64,000 nucleotides of DNA from Okapia johnstoni (GCA_024291935.2 CM044313.1:84815001-84879000), one strand, 5' to 3'. Positions 1 to 11,451 are shown, numbered from the stretch's first letter. Made by a program: numbers and translations. The notes: generated from the sequence alone by a model not told the origin.

Positions 1-311
1 ACTGGACTGAAAGAAGATACAACCAGTGAATCCTAAAGGAAATCAATGGAAGAACTGAAGCTGAAACTCCAATACTTTGGCCACCTGATGCAAAGAGACA
101 ACTCATTAGAAAAGACCCTGATACTTGGAAAGACAGAAGGCAGGAAGAGAAGGGGATGACAAAGGATGAGATGGTTTGATGGCATCACCAACTCAATGGA
201 CATGAGTTAGAGCAAGCTCTGGGAGATGGTCAAGGACAGGGAAGACTGGAGTGCTGCAGTCCATGGGGCTGCAAAAGGTTGGACACAACTGAGCGACTGA
301 ACAACAACAGA
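1..311 (+). mobile_element. BovB LINE, 3' end (cut by window edge)
   Basis: This is the 3' terminal part of a BovB (RTE-clade) LINE. It carries the decayed end of the ORF2 protein, including the stretch reading as a QYFGHL-type motif, and then the conserved tail that ends in an ACTGA/AACAACAACA run. The element enters from beyond the left edge, so its true length is unknown. At least one stop interrupts the frame ('gggatgacaaagg' region near 155). It is not functional. The family call is firm because the same tail recurs eleven more times in the window. Confidence 0.9.
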
Positions 312-664
312 CTGAATTCAGGATTCACGTAAGTAGTATGACTGTAATAAGGCAAATATGCCTTATTTTAAAATCTGGTATAAAAATATTCTTCCCATGT
401 GATTTTAAGATTGACCACATTTTTCTTGGCAACATAAGATTTACTGAGTTATAACAATGTTAATACCATCCATATCCCTAATGAGAATGCTTCAGTTTTG
501 TTAATCCTTAAATATCAAAGTCATGCTCATTACTCATCACCAGAGCTAAGTTAATTACATAATAATAAGTGATATCAAGACGTCATAAATCACTAGAACT
601 CCTGAAGATAATTGCACATAAAATGGATCAAATATATTCATAATGGTCCTCTATGGCATGGTTG
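312..664. other. AT-rich unassigned stretch
   Basis: I recognise no gene or repeat family here. It is AT-rich, has no open frame of note, and separates a BovB tail from a SINE. Confidence 0.6.
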
Positions 665-878
665 GGGGCTTCCCTGGTGGCTCAGATGATAAAAAATCCA
701 CCTGCAATGCAGAAGATACAGGTTCAACCCCTGGCTTAGGAAGATCCCTTGGAAAAGGGAAGAGCAACCCACTCCAGTATTCTTGCCTGCAGAATTCCAT
801 GGGCAGAGGAGCCTGTAGAGCTACAGTCCATGTGTTTGCAAAGAGTCAGACATGACTGAGCAACTGACACATACACAA
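665..878 (+). mobile_element. Bov-tA-type SINE
   Basis: The copy begins with the ruminant SINE head GGGCTTCCCTGGTGGCTCAG. This head is derived from a tRNA-Glu-like sequence and carries an internal pol III A box. A B-box-like GGTTCAACCCC lies at 721-731. The BovB-like tail runs from the ACCCACTCCAGTATTCTTGCC block to the AGTCAGACATGACTGAG block. The short open frame over it is incidental. No clear target-site duplication was found. Confidence 0.9.
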
Positions 879-2084
879 GGCACAGTCAGGTCCATATTTT
901 TTTTTCCCATAGTATATTGCCAGTTCCAGTCCCAAAGCCTAGGACCCTGGTCAAATAGTAAGCATTTAAGTATCAGTGCATATAATAATGACTGAATGCA
1001 GTAGGAAGTTTCACCTATACAAAAAAAAAGGGAAAAAGTCAGAGGATCAGTGAATAAGACAGATGAGAGATTACAGAGCACTGAGATGAAACAATTGACA
1101 TTTCCAAACCATTTTACTCCTGCTCTTAAGTTTTCTGTGATTTGTTGGAAAAAGCAGATCCAATGAATCTAGTATAGAGACTGAAGGCAGTGAGTGACCC
1201 TTATGCATCTGAGTGATGCCTAGGTCTACTTCAGTTTAGTTACACCAGTACTTCCCAATTCTGTGTTTATGAGAATCATCTACAGAGAAGTATAAATGAA
1301 AACACCAATACACGTGCTTCATCTCTAAGCAATTTGGTCCCATGAATGAGTATTTTTAGAAGTACCTCACCTCAGATACTTGGCTAGAAATAAAAATTAC
1401 CCAGATGAAGGAATTTAGAATTTCTCACCAGATTCATGAAATGGTATGAAAAAGATTCAAACATGATACTTTGCGATGTAAGTATTGCAGTATCTGGAGG
1501 TGGAGGAAAGTGGAGAGTTCCTAGAGATGAAACTGAGAAAGAAGAGCACAGAGGAATTTATATCAAATATTTAGAGGCTAGGCTTTTACTGTAGACAACA
1601 GTAAGGAATGTAAGAATTTCCAGTAAAAGAACAGCAGAGTTATTAGCTTGAAATTTCTCATAGACATTGTGTCTGCATTTGGAGAGTTAGCACCTCATTA
1701 GAGATTTTTATACTACTATAAATAAGAGACAATATAACCTGAATTAAGAATAAATATGAGGACAATGATAAAGGGATAAAACTACACATGCATGTGTATA
1801 TATTTTATGTTAAATTAGTAAATTCAGTTTATTTGGAGAAGGTAGTTTCTCACTTGATTAATAAGCATATAATGTCACAATTAATTGATGGTATTACTAC
1901 TAATATTAATGCTAATTTACTGATGCCAAGTCTCAGAAGCTATAGATGTTCAAGTTTCAGGCTTCGTAAATCTGAAGTGCATGTGGCTAACCATTATCTT
2001 ATTTACTTTAAGAAATTATCTCCTTTAGTCAGAGACAGTAAGGGGGGACAATATAGACGAGCATGGGAGTGGCACATGCATTCG
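879..2084. other. Unassigned AT-rich sequence
   Basis: I see no recognisable repeat family, exon or RNA gene. An open frame of about 106 codons at 1788-2108 has no protein-like features that I can recognise, and it runs into the old repeat that follows. Confidence 0.5.
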
Positions 2085-2860
2085 TTTTTATTGCTGCACA
2101 GAAATTGAAACAGTGGCTTAAAACAATTCTATTAACTTACAGCTAACCTGTGGAATAACAGGGGTTTGAACTGAGCTGGTCCACTCTTAAATGCTGTTGT
2201 TTTTCAGTAGTAAATATTGCACATCTACATAATTCCTAGTCAATTAAATCTACAAATACAGAACTGTAGCTAGGAAGGGACTACATATCAACATTTAACT
2301 TAAGAGTAGACCCTGTCTGCACCTTGCTAATCCCTACATTGTTCTAAGGTCAACATTAAGTAGTTCAGAAGTCTAGGTTTCAAGTGGCTGGATTGGGTCT
2401 TACATGCCTCCAAATTAAGGTGTACCTATCTGGGCTCTTTACTGAGATCTGAGGAAAACTCTGAGTACAAGCTCATCCCTCCTGTTGATTTAATTCTGTG
2501 TCTTGTGGCTGTAGGTCTGAGGCCCCTGTTTCCTTGCTAGCAGCTGGGAGCGTCTCTCTGCTCAGATACTGCCTGCATTCCTTTCCATGTTTCATCCCCA
2601 CAGTCAAAGAATGCAATCTGTACCAAGTCCTTCTCATGTTTCAGATATATTTAAGTTCTGCAGCAGCTGCTGCATCTGCCTTCCTTTTCTGTTCCAAAGC
2701 AAAGTCCCCACTTTTATAGGCTCATGTGATTAGACCAGACCAACTCAGTTAATTTGTAATTTAAGGTTGACTTTAGAATTTAATTGTATCTGTAAAATCC
2801 CTTCACAACAGTACCTAGATTAGCGTTTAACTGAATAACCAAGGGATAGGAATATTGGAA
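2085..2860. mobile_element. Old mammalian interspersed repeat (family uncertain)
   Basis: The text TTGCTGCACAGAAATTGAAA followed by a GTGGCTTAAAAC block resembles a widespread old mammalian repeat that reads 'attgctgcgtaacaaa...cagtggcttaaaac'. Later blocks (CTTGCTAGCAGCTGGGAG near 2534, and TGATTAGACCAGACCAACTC near 2728) fit internal parts of old MaLR- or MER-type repeats. It is heavily diverged. Orientation and family cannot be fixed by eye. Confidence 0.35.
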
Positions 2861-2917
2861 AGAGTAGGGACCATTTATTGAATTATTTCTACAAGATACA
2901 GTTATATATGCAGTGTA

Positions 2918-3402
2918 TTAAAAAGCAGACACAACCCCTTGACAACAAAGGTCCATATAGGCAAAGCTATGGTTTTTCCAGTAGTCATGTATGGATTTGA
3001 GAGTTGGACCATAGAGAAGGCTGAGTGCCAAAGAATGATGCTTTCTCATTGTGGTGCTGAAGAAGACTCTTGAGACCCCCTTGGACAGAAAGGCAATCAA
3101 ACCAGCCAATCCTAAAAGAAATCAACCCTAAATATTAAATGGAAGGACTTATGCTGAAGCTATAAAACTTGGGCCACCTGATACTAGGAGCTTACTCATT
3201 GGAAAAGACCAGCTGCTGGGAAAGACTAAGGGCAGAAGGAGAAGGGGGTGACAGAAGATGAGATGGTTGGATGGCATCATCGACTCAATAGACGTGAATT
3301 TGGGCAAACTACAGGAGTTAGTGAAGGATAGAGTAGCCCGGTGTGCTGCATTCCATGGCATCACAAAAAGTCAGACATGATTTACCAACTGAGCAACAAC
3401 AA
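2918..3402 (+). mobile_element. BovB LINE 3' fragment
   Basis: This 5'-truncated BovB copy starts in the AAAAAGCAGA block that precedes the CAACAAAGGTCC motif of ORF2, and it ends with the GAGCAACAACAA tail. The ORF2 C-terminal region is present but frameshifted and interrupted by stops. It is a dead copy, more diverged than the longest one at 29.4-32.3 kb. Confidence 0.88.
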
Positions 3403-4610
3403 TACAGAGAGTTAAGATTCATCAGATTCTGGTAAGTGATATAAATTTTTGGAGTATATAAATTTGTACAAGGTGACTATTCAGAAGGTCAAAGGAAAGA
3501 GAACTGTTCCAACCCAAGAAACACTAATTGTAGATATGAGCAGCAGAGTTAGGAAGAAGTCCAAATAAATGTAGCTGATCAGGGAGAGCATGTTTATCTT
3601 CACTCAAGAAGCTAAGATGGAGAGTATTTTTTAAATGTTAGATCAATATACTATGTCAAATACTGAAAAAAGAAATAAGAATTCACAAGCAAATGTTGAA
3701 TTTGGTCATTAATTATTCCAGTGACAGCTGAGTAAAAGGCATAATGAAATTCAGAAGCTGAACATCAGGAGGTCAAGAATACAGATTTTATAAGATCTGA
3801 AGTGGACTAATTTTTAAGAAACTTAAATAAGATGGGGAAGTATTAGAGCAGTATCTAGAAAGCATTTAGGACAAATGAAAAATTCTATTTTAAAGTTTTA
3901 ATATTAAAGGGACTTGAATATATTTGTAGGGTGGATTATTAAAGCCAGAAAGAAAAAATTCAGGATATTAAGAATTACTGACAGAACAAAGTTCTTAGAT
4001 TAAATAAGAGGAAAGACATTCAAGACCAATACTGAATCTAATTCCAAGTAAGGGTCTGATAATATATCTGATGTGTCTCCTTAAAAAAAAAAAAGATTTA
4101 TTAAGAAGTCTAAAGAATCTTCCCATCTTATCCACTCACCCACTACCCTTTAGTCTACCCTTTAGTCATGCATGCATCAGGCTCTAGGAAATAGATTCCT
4201 GTGTTTCATTAAATATTTTTTTAAAAATACAGTGACTGATACCAAATTATGAAAATTCTTCACAATTTATAATGGTAAATGATGGATATAATCTAAGTAA
4301 GATATTTAAGCAATTTTATGCAGACAGATTTTATAAAGTTAAAAACTATACTTTCCAAAAGCACTAGAAAGGGATTTGAAGGTGGTTATTTCTCACTAAT
4401 GGTATAAAGGGTAGAAGAGAAAAGTTATCATTCATATTTCACTTTCATGTCATTCTTTTATTAAATATGTTTAGATGCATTGTTTCTATAAATTTGGAAA
4501 ACAATGCACACAGGATAAAGGTGGGGAGAAAAGCATTAAATGATATGCATCCCACTGAGTTGTCTTAGTTTCTTTGAAATGTTATTTTTACTATTTTCTT
4601 ATAGTTAACA
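3403..4610. other. Unassigned AT-rich sequence
   Basis: I see only AT-rich sequence with a short A-run near 4083-4094. There is no gene and no repeat family that I can name. Confidence 0.5.
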
Positions 4611-4830
4611 ATGCCCAGGTAGTGCAGTGGTAAAAGAACCTGCCTGCCAAGGCAGGAGACATAAGAAATGGGGGTTTCATCCTGGGTTGGGAAGATCCTC
4701 TGGAGAAGGAAATGGCAACCCACTCCAGTATTCTTGCCTGGAAAATCCCATTGACAGTGGAGCCTGGTGGGCTACCATCTATAGAGCTGCAAAGAGTTGG
4801 ACACGACTGAGTGACTTAGCATGCATCCAT
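4611..4830 (+). mobile_element. Bov-tA-type SINE
   Basis: The copy has a slightly decayed head (CCCAGGTAGTGCAGTGGTAA), a block for the tRNA-like domain, and a BovB-like tail ending near GACTGAGTGACTTAGCATGC. It is a nearly full-length monomer SINE. Confidence 0.9.
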
Positions 4831-4869
4831 GGTAAATTTGAGTTACCTTGCTCTTGTTAGGTCATGGTT

Positions 4870-5500
4870 GCAAATATCTTTTTATGGTATTAATGTTACC
4901 GGGCATGAAGTACCATGAGACAAGAGTCACGTCAGCATCATGACCATGTGAGATGTTCCCTTTGTCTCTCCCCCTCAATCTACCAACCGTAACATTTCTA
5001 TAACTCAAAGGTGTGTCAGTCCAACACACATGGACAGCAGATAATTCCTCACATCCGTACACCTAAAAGGTGAGTGCACTAAAAGAGGAGGCAAAACGAG
5101 GCAAACAACAGATACAGTACTTGCAACCCTGGACCCCCAGTTGCAGCAGATCAGCCTACAGCTCCAGAAAACCAGAAAGTATGGACGTGAGCACACAAAA
5201 ATGCCAGCCTCCTGGCTGCAGAGGTGTTAATGGTCATAGGGAACCAGATGGCAGTCGGACTTGAAATCTTATCTCTCTAGCAGTTGTGACCTGACAGTCC
5301 TGGTCACAGCAGAGACACCCCTATTCTGGCTTTTCCTCTAGGTCCCCCTTTTCCTGCAGTGTTGGAGCCTATGATCCAAGAGACTCCAGATGCAGAGAAG
5401 GTGTCCAATATGCTGGCACCCTGGGTGGCAACACTAGCAGTGGCAGGATATTATGATTTCAGAGGTATAAGCACTGACAGGGGTTCCAGACAACACCTCG
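4870..5500. other. GC-richer island of unknown origin
   Basis: This stretch is clearly richer in G+C and CpG than its AT-rich surroundings and matches none of the repeat families recurring in the window. One forward frame starting at 5111 reads for about 39 codons as a glutamine- and leucine-rich, protein-like stretch (LDPQLQQISLQLQKT is its core) before a stop at 5228. Other frames also stay open for 60-odd codons. It could be a decayed processed pseudogene, an old endogenous retroviral piece, or chance. I do not recognise it and assign no function. Confidence 0.4.
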
Positions 5501-5509
5501 GACAAAGGT

Positions 5510-5595
5510 GCTGTGAGAGTTGCTCAGTCGTGTCCGACTCTTTGTGACCCCATGGACTGTAGCCCGCCAGGTTCCTCTGTTCATGGGGATTCTCT
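5510..5595 (-). mobile_element. Short 5'-truncated Bov-tA/BovB-tail SINE fragment with target-site duplication
   Basis: An 86-base reverse copy contains only the 3' part of the SINE (GCTCAGTCGTGTCCGACTCT block). It is flanked by a perfect 9-base direct repeat, GACAAAGGT, at 5501-5509 and 5596-5604. That is the expected target-site duplication, and it shows an independent, 5'-truncated insertion into the preceding GC-richer island. Confidence 0.88.
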
Positions 5596-6401
5596 GACAA
5601 AGGTAGTGGAGGGTAAAATGATCCATTCTGAAATATGGCCAGAGGCAGCTCAGCTAAGAGAAACTTAAAATTTGTGCTATACTGCTACTTACTGAAAAAT
5701 AAAAGAAAGACCTCTAATTATTCAGTAATAGCATGATGGATTTTTAGGATTAAAAAAAAAGATTTTATCTCAACAAGAAAGGTGCTCGTTAGTTCAAATG
5801 TGCCAGCAGAGGAATAACTCATGCATGAAAAGCCACCCTAAGAAGGTACAAATTACAATTCTCCAGTAACCAACAAACTCAGAATACTATGATCTAACTG
5901 ACAAAGAATTCAAAATAATTGTCACAAAGAAACTCAAAGAGCTATAAGAAAACTCAGAAAGGCAGTTCTGTGAGCTCAGAAGTAAAATTAATCAGCAGAA
6001 GAAACACTCTACTAAAGGTATTGAAATTCTAAAAAATTCAAATTCTGAAGCTGAAAACTCAAGGAGATGAAGATACATTAAAAGCAATGGAAATAGAGCA
6101 GACCACGTGGAAGAGAGAATTAGTGAGCTGGATGATGGGAATTTTGAAACGATACAGGTAGAGGAGAAGGGAGAATTTCAGTGAAAAAATTCTTTGAAAA
6201 CTATCCAATTCTATTAGAAGAGCAATATTAAAATAATGAAGATCCAGAGGGAAAAGAGAAGGAGAAGAGAACAGAGAGTACATTTAAAGAAATAGGAGCT
6301 GAGAATGTCCCAAGCCTAGGGTGGAAACTAGGTATACAAGGCCATGAAGGTAAGAGAACTCCTAACTACCTCCATTCAAAGATACCTTCTCTGAGACACA
6401 T

Positions 6402-6548
6402 TATATCTAAATTGTAAAAGTCAGTGATAAAGAATTTTAAAGACATCCAGGGAAAAGAAGGATGGTAACCTACAGATATATCTAAATTGTAAAAGTCAGT
6501 GATGAATTTTAAAGACATCCAGGGAAAAGAAGGATGGTAACCTACAGA
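6402..6548 (+). repeat. 75/72-base tandem duplication
   Basis: Copy one spans 6402-6476 and copy two spans 6477-6548. They are almost identical and differ mainly by a 3-base gap in the GATAAAGAATTTT versus GATGAATTTT segment. The duplication lies just before the ORF1 C-terminal domain of the L1, and the close match suggests it arose well after the L1 inserted. Confidence 0.9.
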
Positions 6549-6863
6549 TATACCCCTATTAGGCTAGCAGCAAATTTCTTAGCAGAAACTTTATATGCAA
6601 GGAGAGCTCAGATGACATTCAAAATCCTGGAAGATAAAACCTTTCAGCTAAGAATACTCTATTCAGCAAAGCTTTCATTCATATATGAAGGAGAAACAAA
6701 GGGTTTTGCAGACAAACAAAAGCTGAGGAAATCCATCAACACTGGACTTGTCTTACAAGAAATGTTGAAAGGAGTGCTCCTACCTGGAACAAAAACGGCA
6801 AATGTAAAGAAAAATTTGAGTAAGGTACTAGAATCAGAAAACTGCAACTCTATATCAAAATAG
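6534..6863 (+). pseudogene. Decayed L1 ORF1p C-terminal domain
   Basis: This 109-codon open frame aligns by eye with the C-terminal domain of L1 ORF1p, the RNA-binding trimeric chaperone of L1 ribonucleoprotein particles. Landmarks in order are PIRLAANFLAETL (residues 8-20), ARR near residue 22, YSAKLSFIYEGE (about 42-53) and DKQKLR (about 59-64). The usual aromatic and charged pattern is kept, but the N-terminal coiled coil and RRM parts upstream are broken, so this is only the domain tail. The apparent start codon lies inside the tandem duplication and is not the real ORF1 start. It is fossil sequence, not a gene. Confidence 0.8.
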
Positions 6864-8640
6864 GTTGTTAAATACTTAATTATATCATAAAGGCCAAGGA
6901 AAAGAAAAGCAGTAAAAATAACTAACCACTTCAAATTGGTAAAGAACTCACAATGTTAAAAGGCATAATTTGGTAATTTGATAAAACTAAAAGGAAAGAG
7001 GCAAAGCATGGGACTTGTATAGACAAAGGAAGATAGTATCATCATAAAATGACCATTGTATCTATGAGATGTTTATACAAACCTCATGGTAACCACAAAA
7101 CATAAATCTAGAGAAGAGACATGAAACATAAGAGGAAACTGAGAAAATCATACAAAACTATCAAACTAAAGTCACAGAAAAACACAAGGAAAAAGGAATA
7201 ATACAGATATAGAGAAACCAGAAAACAAAAGATAAAATGAAGTACTAAGACCTCATCTATTAATAATCACCCTAAATATAAATGGGTTGATTTAGTCAAT
7301 CAAAAGACACAGAGTGACTGAATAAATTAAAAAATAAGACCCAACTGCTTCCAGGACACTCAAACAAGCTATAAGTGCATAAGCAGTACACTAACACTGA
7401 CCTTAGAAATATCATTCTGAGTATGTCTTCTCCGGCAAGGGAAACAAAAGCAAAAATAAATAAATGGGGCTACAAGCTGTATTTGCACAGCAAAGAAAAC
7501 CATCAACCTAATTAAAACATATTTTGGAAAAGATATCTGCAAATCATAACTGAAAGGGATTAACATCTTAAATACATAACTAATTCATACCAAAAAATTT
7601 TAACAGGGAGAGCAGCTGAATAGATATTTTTCCAAAGAAGACATACGGATAGCCAACCAGACAGATGGTTGAACATCACTATTAGGGAAATTAAAATCAC
7701 AACCACAATGAACTATCACTTTACCCCTTTTAGAATGGCTGTTAGAAAGTAAGGCAAGAGATGAAAAGTGTTAGAGAGGATGGAGAAAAGTCAATCCTCA
7801 TACACTTCTGGTGGGAATATAAGTTGGTGCAGCAACAGTAGAAAACACTGTGTACGTTCCTCACTAAATTAAGAATAGAACTACCATATTATCCAGCTAT
7901 TTCACTTCTGGGTATTTATCCAAAGCAAACAAGAACACAAGTTTGAAAAAACATATGCACTCCTATGTTCACTGCAGCACTATTTACAATAGCCAAGATG
8001 TGGAAAAAATCTAAGTACCCACAGACAGACAAATGGATAAAATAGATATACACAATGTAACACTTCTTAGTCATAAAAAAAAAAGAAACGTCATTTGTGA
8101 CAACGTGGATGCATCTCAGGCTGAAGGAAATGTCAGATGAAGAAAGGCAAATATCATAGGATTTCACTCACAGGTGAACTTTTTTCTTAAAAAAAAAAAA
8201 GATGAACAAATCAAAACAAAAACAGATACAGAGAAAAAAGAAGTGATTACTGGAGGGAAGTGGGTGGGGGAAAGTGAAAAGGATAAAGGGGGTCAACTGT
8301 ATGGGGAGGGATGGAGACAAAGTCTTTGGTGATGAGCACATTGAAATTTATACAGAAGTCAAGGTATAGTACGGTACACATGAAATGTATAATGTTATAA
8401 ATAAAAAATCTGAAAGCAAAAATAAATTAATACTTTTGAAAATGTCAGATTGCCATTATTGTGATTTTGAGTCTTCAGGCACATGATTAAGTCAATTAGT
8501 CAGTCAACTCATGAACTATGCCATGAGTATGCAGTAAGATATTTTATCTGAGAATGATATTTTTACCCATTTATTGTAACAATAATCACACATGTTATTT
8601 CAATATCTTAATTTTTCTAATTTATACATCATGTAATATA

Positions 8641-8855
8641 CTGTGTGTGTGCTAAGTTGCTTTAGTTTTGTGTGACTGTATGCGATCCTATGGACAGTGG
8701 CTCGCCAGGCTCCTCTGTCCCTGGAATTCCTCAGGCAAGAATACTGGAATGCTTCCTCCAGGGGATCCTCCTGAGACAGGGATTGAAGCTGCATCTCTTT
8801 CCTCTCCTGCTTTGGCAGGTGGGTTCTTTACCACTAGTGAAATCTGGGAAGCCCC
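8641..8855 (-). mobile_element. Bov-tA-type SINE
   Basis: This reverse-strand monomer SINE runs from a GTGTGTGTGCTAAGTTGC 3' end to a GGGAAGCCCC 5' head at the right. Possible imperfect target-site repeats (CATGTAATATACT / CATGATATTTTAT) flank it. Confidence 0.9.
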
Positions 8856-8910
8856 ATGATATTTTATATATATATACTATACAATATACTATATATTATA
8901 TTATACTACA
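8856..8910. repeat. AT-rich low-complexity TATACTA repeat
   Basis: This is a run of TATA/TACTATA units. Similar TATACTATAC text continues on the far side of the next BovB fragment (9124-9148), so BovB probably landed inside this simple repeat. Confidence 0.8.
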
Positions 8911-9120
8911 ATTGTTCAGTTGCTCAGTAGCATCTGACTCTTTGCGATCCCATGGACTACAGCAAACCAGGCTTCCCTGTTCTTCACCATCTCCTGGAGT
9001 CTGCTCAAACTCATGTCCATTGAGTCGGTGATGCCATCCAACCATCTCATCCTCTGTCATCCCCTTCTTCTCCTGTCCTCAATTTTTCCCAGCATCAGGG
9101 TCTTTTCCAATGAGTTGGAG
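8911..9120 (-). mobile_element. BovB LINE 3' fragment
   Basis: This short reverse BovB 3' end runs from the GTTCAGTTGCTCAG tail to the CAGCATCAGGGTCTTTTCC block, covering the last codons of ORF2 and the 3' UTR. It is strongly 5'-truncated and non-coding today. Confidence 0.9.
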
Positions 9121-9582
9121 CACTATGTATACTATACTATACTAACTGCTTTGATTTGTGAACAAATATAATCCCATGTTTTGAAAATTGTCTGTTGGCA
9201 TAGTATAATGTAAAAAAAAAAAAAGAACTTATTCATGTTTTTCCCCAGGAACTAAAATAGGAGTATATGACCAATAACAAAATGCAAATGAAATATAATA
9301 CAAATTTCCAATAAATACAACTTTTACTGGGTAGTATAACCACAAGCTGCTGAAAGAGCATAACTTCTATGCTTGTAACAAAGAAGTAACAGTTTATCAT
9401 TATCACTGTTTTGAAACATTTTATATATGCCAGTAAACACTGCCAACTCTTTCAACAATGCTGAAAGGTTAAAAAAAAAAACTGTAGCTTTAAACAGAAT
9501 TTAAGTGAGGAAACTGTGAGAATCCTCTGGTCAGATCCCTGGTTGATTTGTCCTGCAGACAAGATGCAGTCCCAATGCTAAT
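9121..9582. other. Unassigned AT-rich sequence
   Basis: It contains a TATACTA remnant at the left, two A-runs (near 9212 and 9470) and no gene. A weak MIR-like feel near 9400-9470 is not enough for a call. Confidence 0.5.
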
Positions 9583-10052
9583 GTTATTCATTTTCTAAGT
9601 CGTGTCTAACTCTTTGCAACCCCATGGACTGTAGCACACCAGGTATCTTTGTTGTCCATTATCTCCCAGAGTTTGCTCCACTTCTTGTCCATCAAGTTGG
9701 TGATGCTGTCTAACTATCTCATCCTCTGCTGCTACCTTGTCCTATAGCCTTAAGTCTTTCCCAGCATCATGGTCTTTTCTAATAAGTTGGCTCTGCACCA
9801 GCTGGCCAAAGTACTGGAACTTAAGTTTTAGCATCAGTCCTTCCAATGAATATTCAGGGTCGATTTACTTGAGGACTGACTGGTTTGATCTCCCTGCTGT
9901 CCAAGGGACCCTCAAGAGCCTCCTCCAGCACCGCAATTTGAAAGCATCAGTTCTTTAGCACTCATTCTTCTTTATGATCCAATCCTCACATGCACACATG
10001 GCTATTGGAAAAACCATAGCTTTGCCTATATGAACCTTCGTCGCAAAGTGAT
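9583..10052 (-). mobile_element. BovB LINE 3' fragment
   Basis: Reverse copy that includes the tail, the GGCCAAAGTACTGGAACT block, the CCTCAAGAGCCTCCTCCAGC block and the AAAACCATAGCTTTGCC block before it stops. The 5' truncation lies in the C-terminal half of ORF2. It is interrupted by substitutions and indels and is not coding. Confidence 0.88.
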
Positions 10053-10339
10053 CCTAGTTTTAGTCACATGATCATTTTCTCTTAGTTCCTCTCCCTGTCC
10101 ATACTCTCAAGATAAAGATTTGCAAAAATGGAAGAGTGAAAACTAGTTATTAAGTTTTACATCTACTAAGCAGGCTAAGGTTATACAGAAGGGTGTATTT
10201 TTAGGTGAGTTGATAAGGGAAGATCTCTCTGAAGATTTGAGTTTAAGAGACATGTAACTAAAGGTGAGGAACCCTGGAAATGTCAAGGAAAAGACTATTT
10301 TTGGTAGTCTGAAAAACAAATACAAAAACTAGTGACAGA

Positions 10340-11090
10340 GCCTGTCTTGACTGTTTAAGGAGCTGCAAGTTGACCTGCGAGTTTGGAGCAAAGTAACCCC
10401 AGAGGGAGAGTTAAGGGATGAGCAGCTAGATTATGTAGGATGCAGTAGTCAATAGGAAGAAACTTAGGTTTTATTCCCAGTGTGCCGAAAGGTCAGGAGA
10501 CTATGCCAATGAGGAGAATAACATGATCTAACTGGCATTTGAAAAGATACATTCTGTTTGTTGTGTGAAAAACTGATTTAAAGAACCAGGATATGTGGGC
10601 GCATGGAGATCAATTAAAAGGTTGTTGCTCAAGCAGGCATTAGATGCTCTGAGTGGCTACAGTGGTGGTATATGACATGTGGAGAAAGAATTAAATCTAA
10701 AATGTGCTGTAAATTTAAAATTTAATCAAACAAGATTTACTAATAGACCATGCAAAGATATGAGAACAAGATGACAAGTGTAACTCCAAGTTTTCAGGTA
10801 GGAGTAACTTGAAAAATGACAGTGCCACTTACTGAGGTAGAAAATACTGGGAAAGAAGTACATACAGGTTAAGTCCATGATGTCCCTTAAACACCCAAGA
10901 CAGATGTATGATTCTGCAGTACAGGGAGGAGACTTGAGGGACAGCAACACATCTGAGGTAGACAAAGGAGATTTTGCAACAAGGGACTTAAATGGAGAAA
11001 AGAGAAATGAGGTGAGGACTAAATTCTAGGAGATGCCAAACTTAACAAGTGGAGGGGGTCTTAAAGATGGGAAGGGTATATCAGATAAGG
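10340..11090 (-). mobile_element. Old L2 LINE fragment
   Basis: Several blocks fit the reverse complement of mammalian L2: AACATGATCTAACTGGCATT near 10530, a TTGTTGCTCAAGCAGGCATT segment in the place of the usual 'ctattgcaat' region near 10624, and CACTTACTGAGGTAGAAAAT near 10826. L2 is an ancient CR1-like LINE, and copies are usually this diverged. Boundaries are approximate. Confidence 0.5.
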
Positions 11091-11237
11091 ATGAGACTTA
11101 AACCTCAATGAGATATGAGAAAAACCAGGAGCATTTTGTATCACAGGGGATCAAGTGTTTCAATATCCATTTCACCCTTACAACCACACTGGATGAGAAA
11201 ATAGATAGCTATTTTATTTTTACCTACTGGGTCAATG

Positions 11238-11451
11238 AGGGCTTCCCTGTTTGCTCAGTGGTAAAGAATTTTCCTGCCAATGCAAGAGGCACAGGTTTGA
11301 TCCCTGGATCAGGGAGATCTCCTGGAGAAGGAAATGGCAACCCACTCCAATATTCTTACCTGGAGAATACCATGGACAGAGGAGCCTAGCAGGTTATAGT
11401 CCATGAGGTCGCAAAACAGTCAGACTTGACTTAGAGACTAAACAACAACAA
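11238..11451 (+). mobile_element. Bov-tA-type SINE
   Basis: The head AGGGCTTCCCTGTTTGCTCA, a B-box-like GGTTTGATCCC and a BovB-like tail ending in AAACAACAACAA make a complete monomer. The flanks TGGGTCAA and TGGGTAAA may be a decayed target-site duplication. Confidence 0.92.

Larger units (their letters stand above)
5745..8440 (+). mobile_element. L1M-type L1 with most of ORF2 missing
   Basis: The element reads in L1 order. It has a coiled-coil-type ORF1 region from about 5880, the ORF1 C-terminal domain (6534-6863), inter-ORF and early ORF2 sequence to about 7350 (ending in the AAGACCCAACTG block), and then the ORF2 C-terminal and 3' region from about 7395 (GGCAAGGGAAACAAAAGCAA onward). 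It ends in an A-rich tail near 8440. Between roughly 7350 and 7395 about 3 kb of expected ORF2 is absent, including endonuclease and RT. All frames are broken. It is an old, dead copy. Confidence 0.82.

Noticed and set aside
665..730. tRNA gene in SINE heads
   Set aside because: The A- and B-box-like text comes from the tRNA-derived SINE head. No cloverleaf or intact anticodon arm is present, and the pattern recurs in many SINEs.
642..855. Small proteins from the frequent 60-90 codon frames over SINEs
   Set aside because: The same peptide patterns recur at every Bov-tA copy, in several frames and on both strands. They follow repeat sequence, not selection for a protein.
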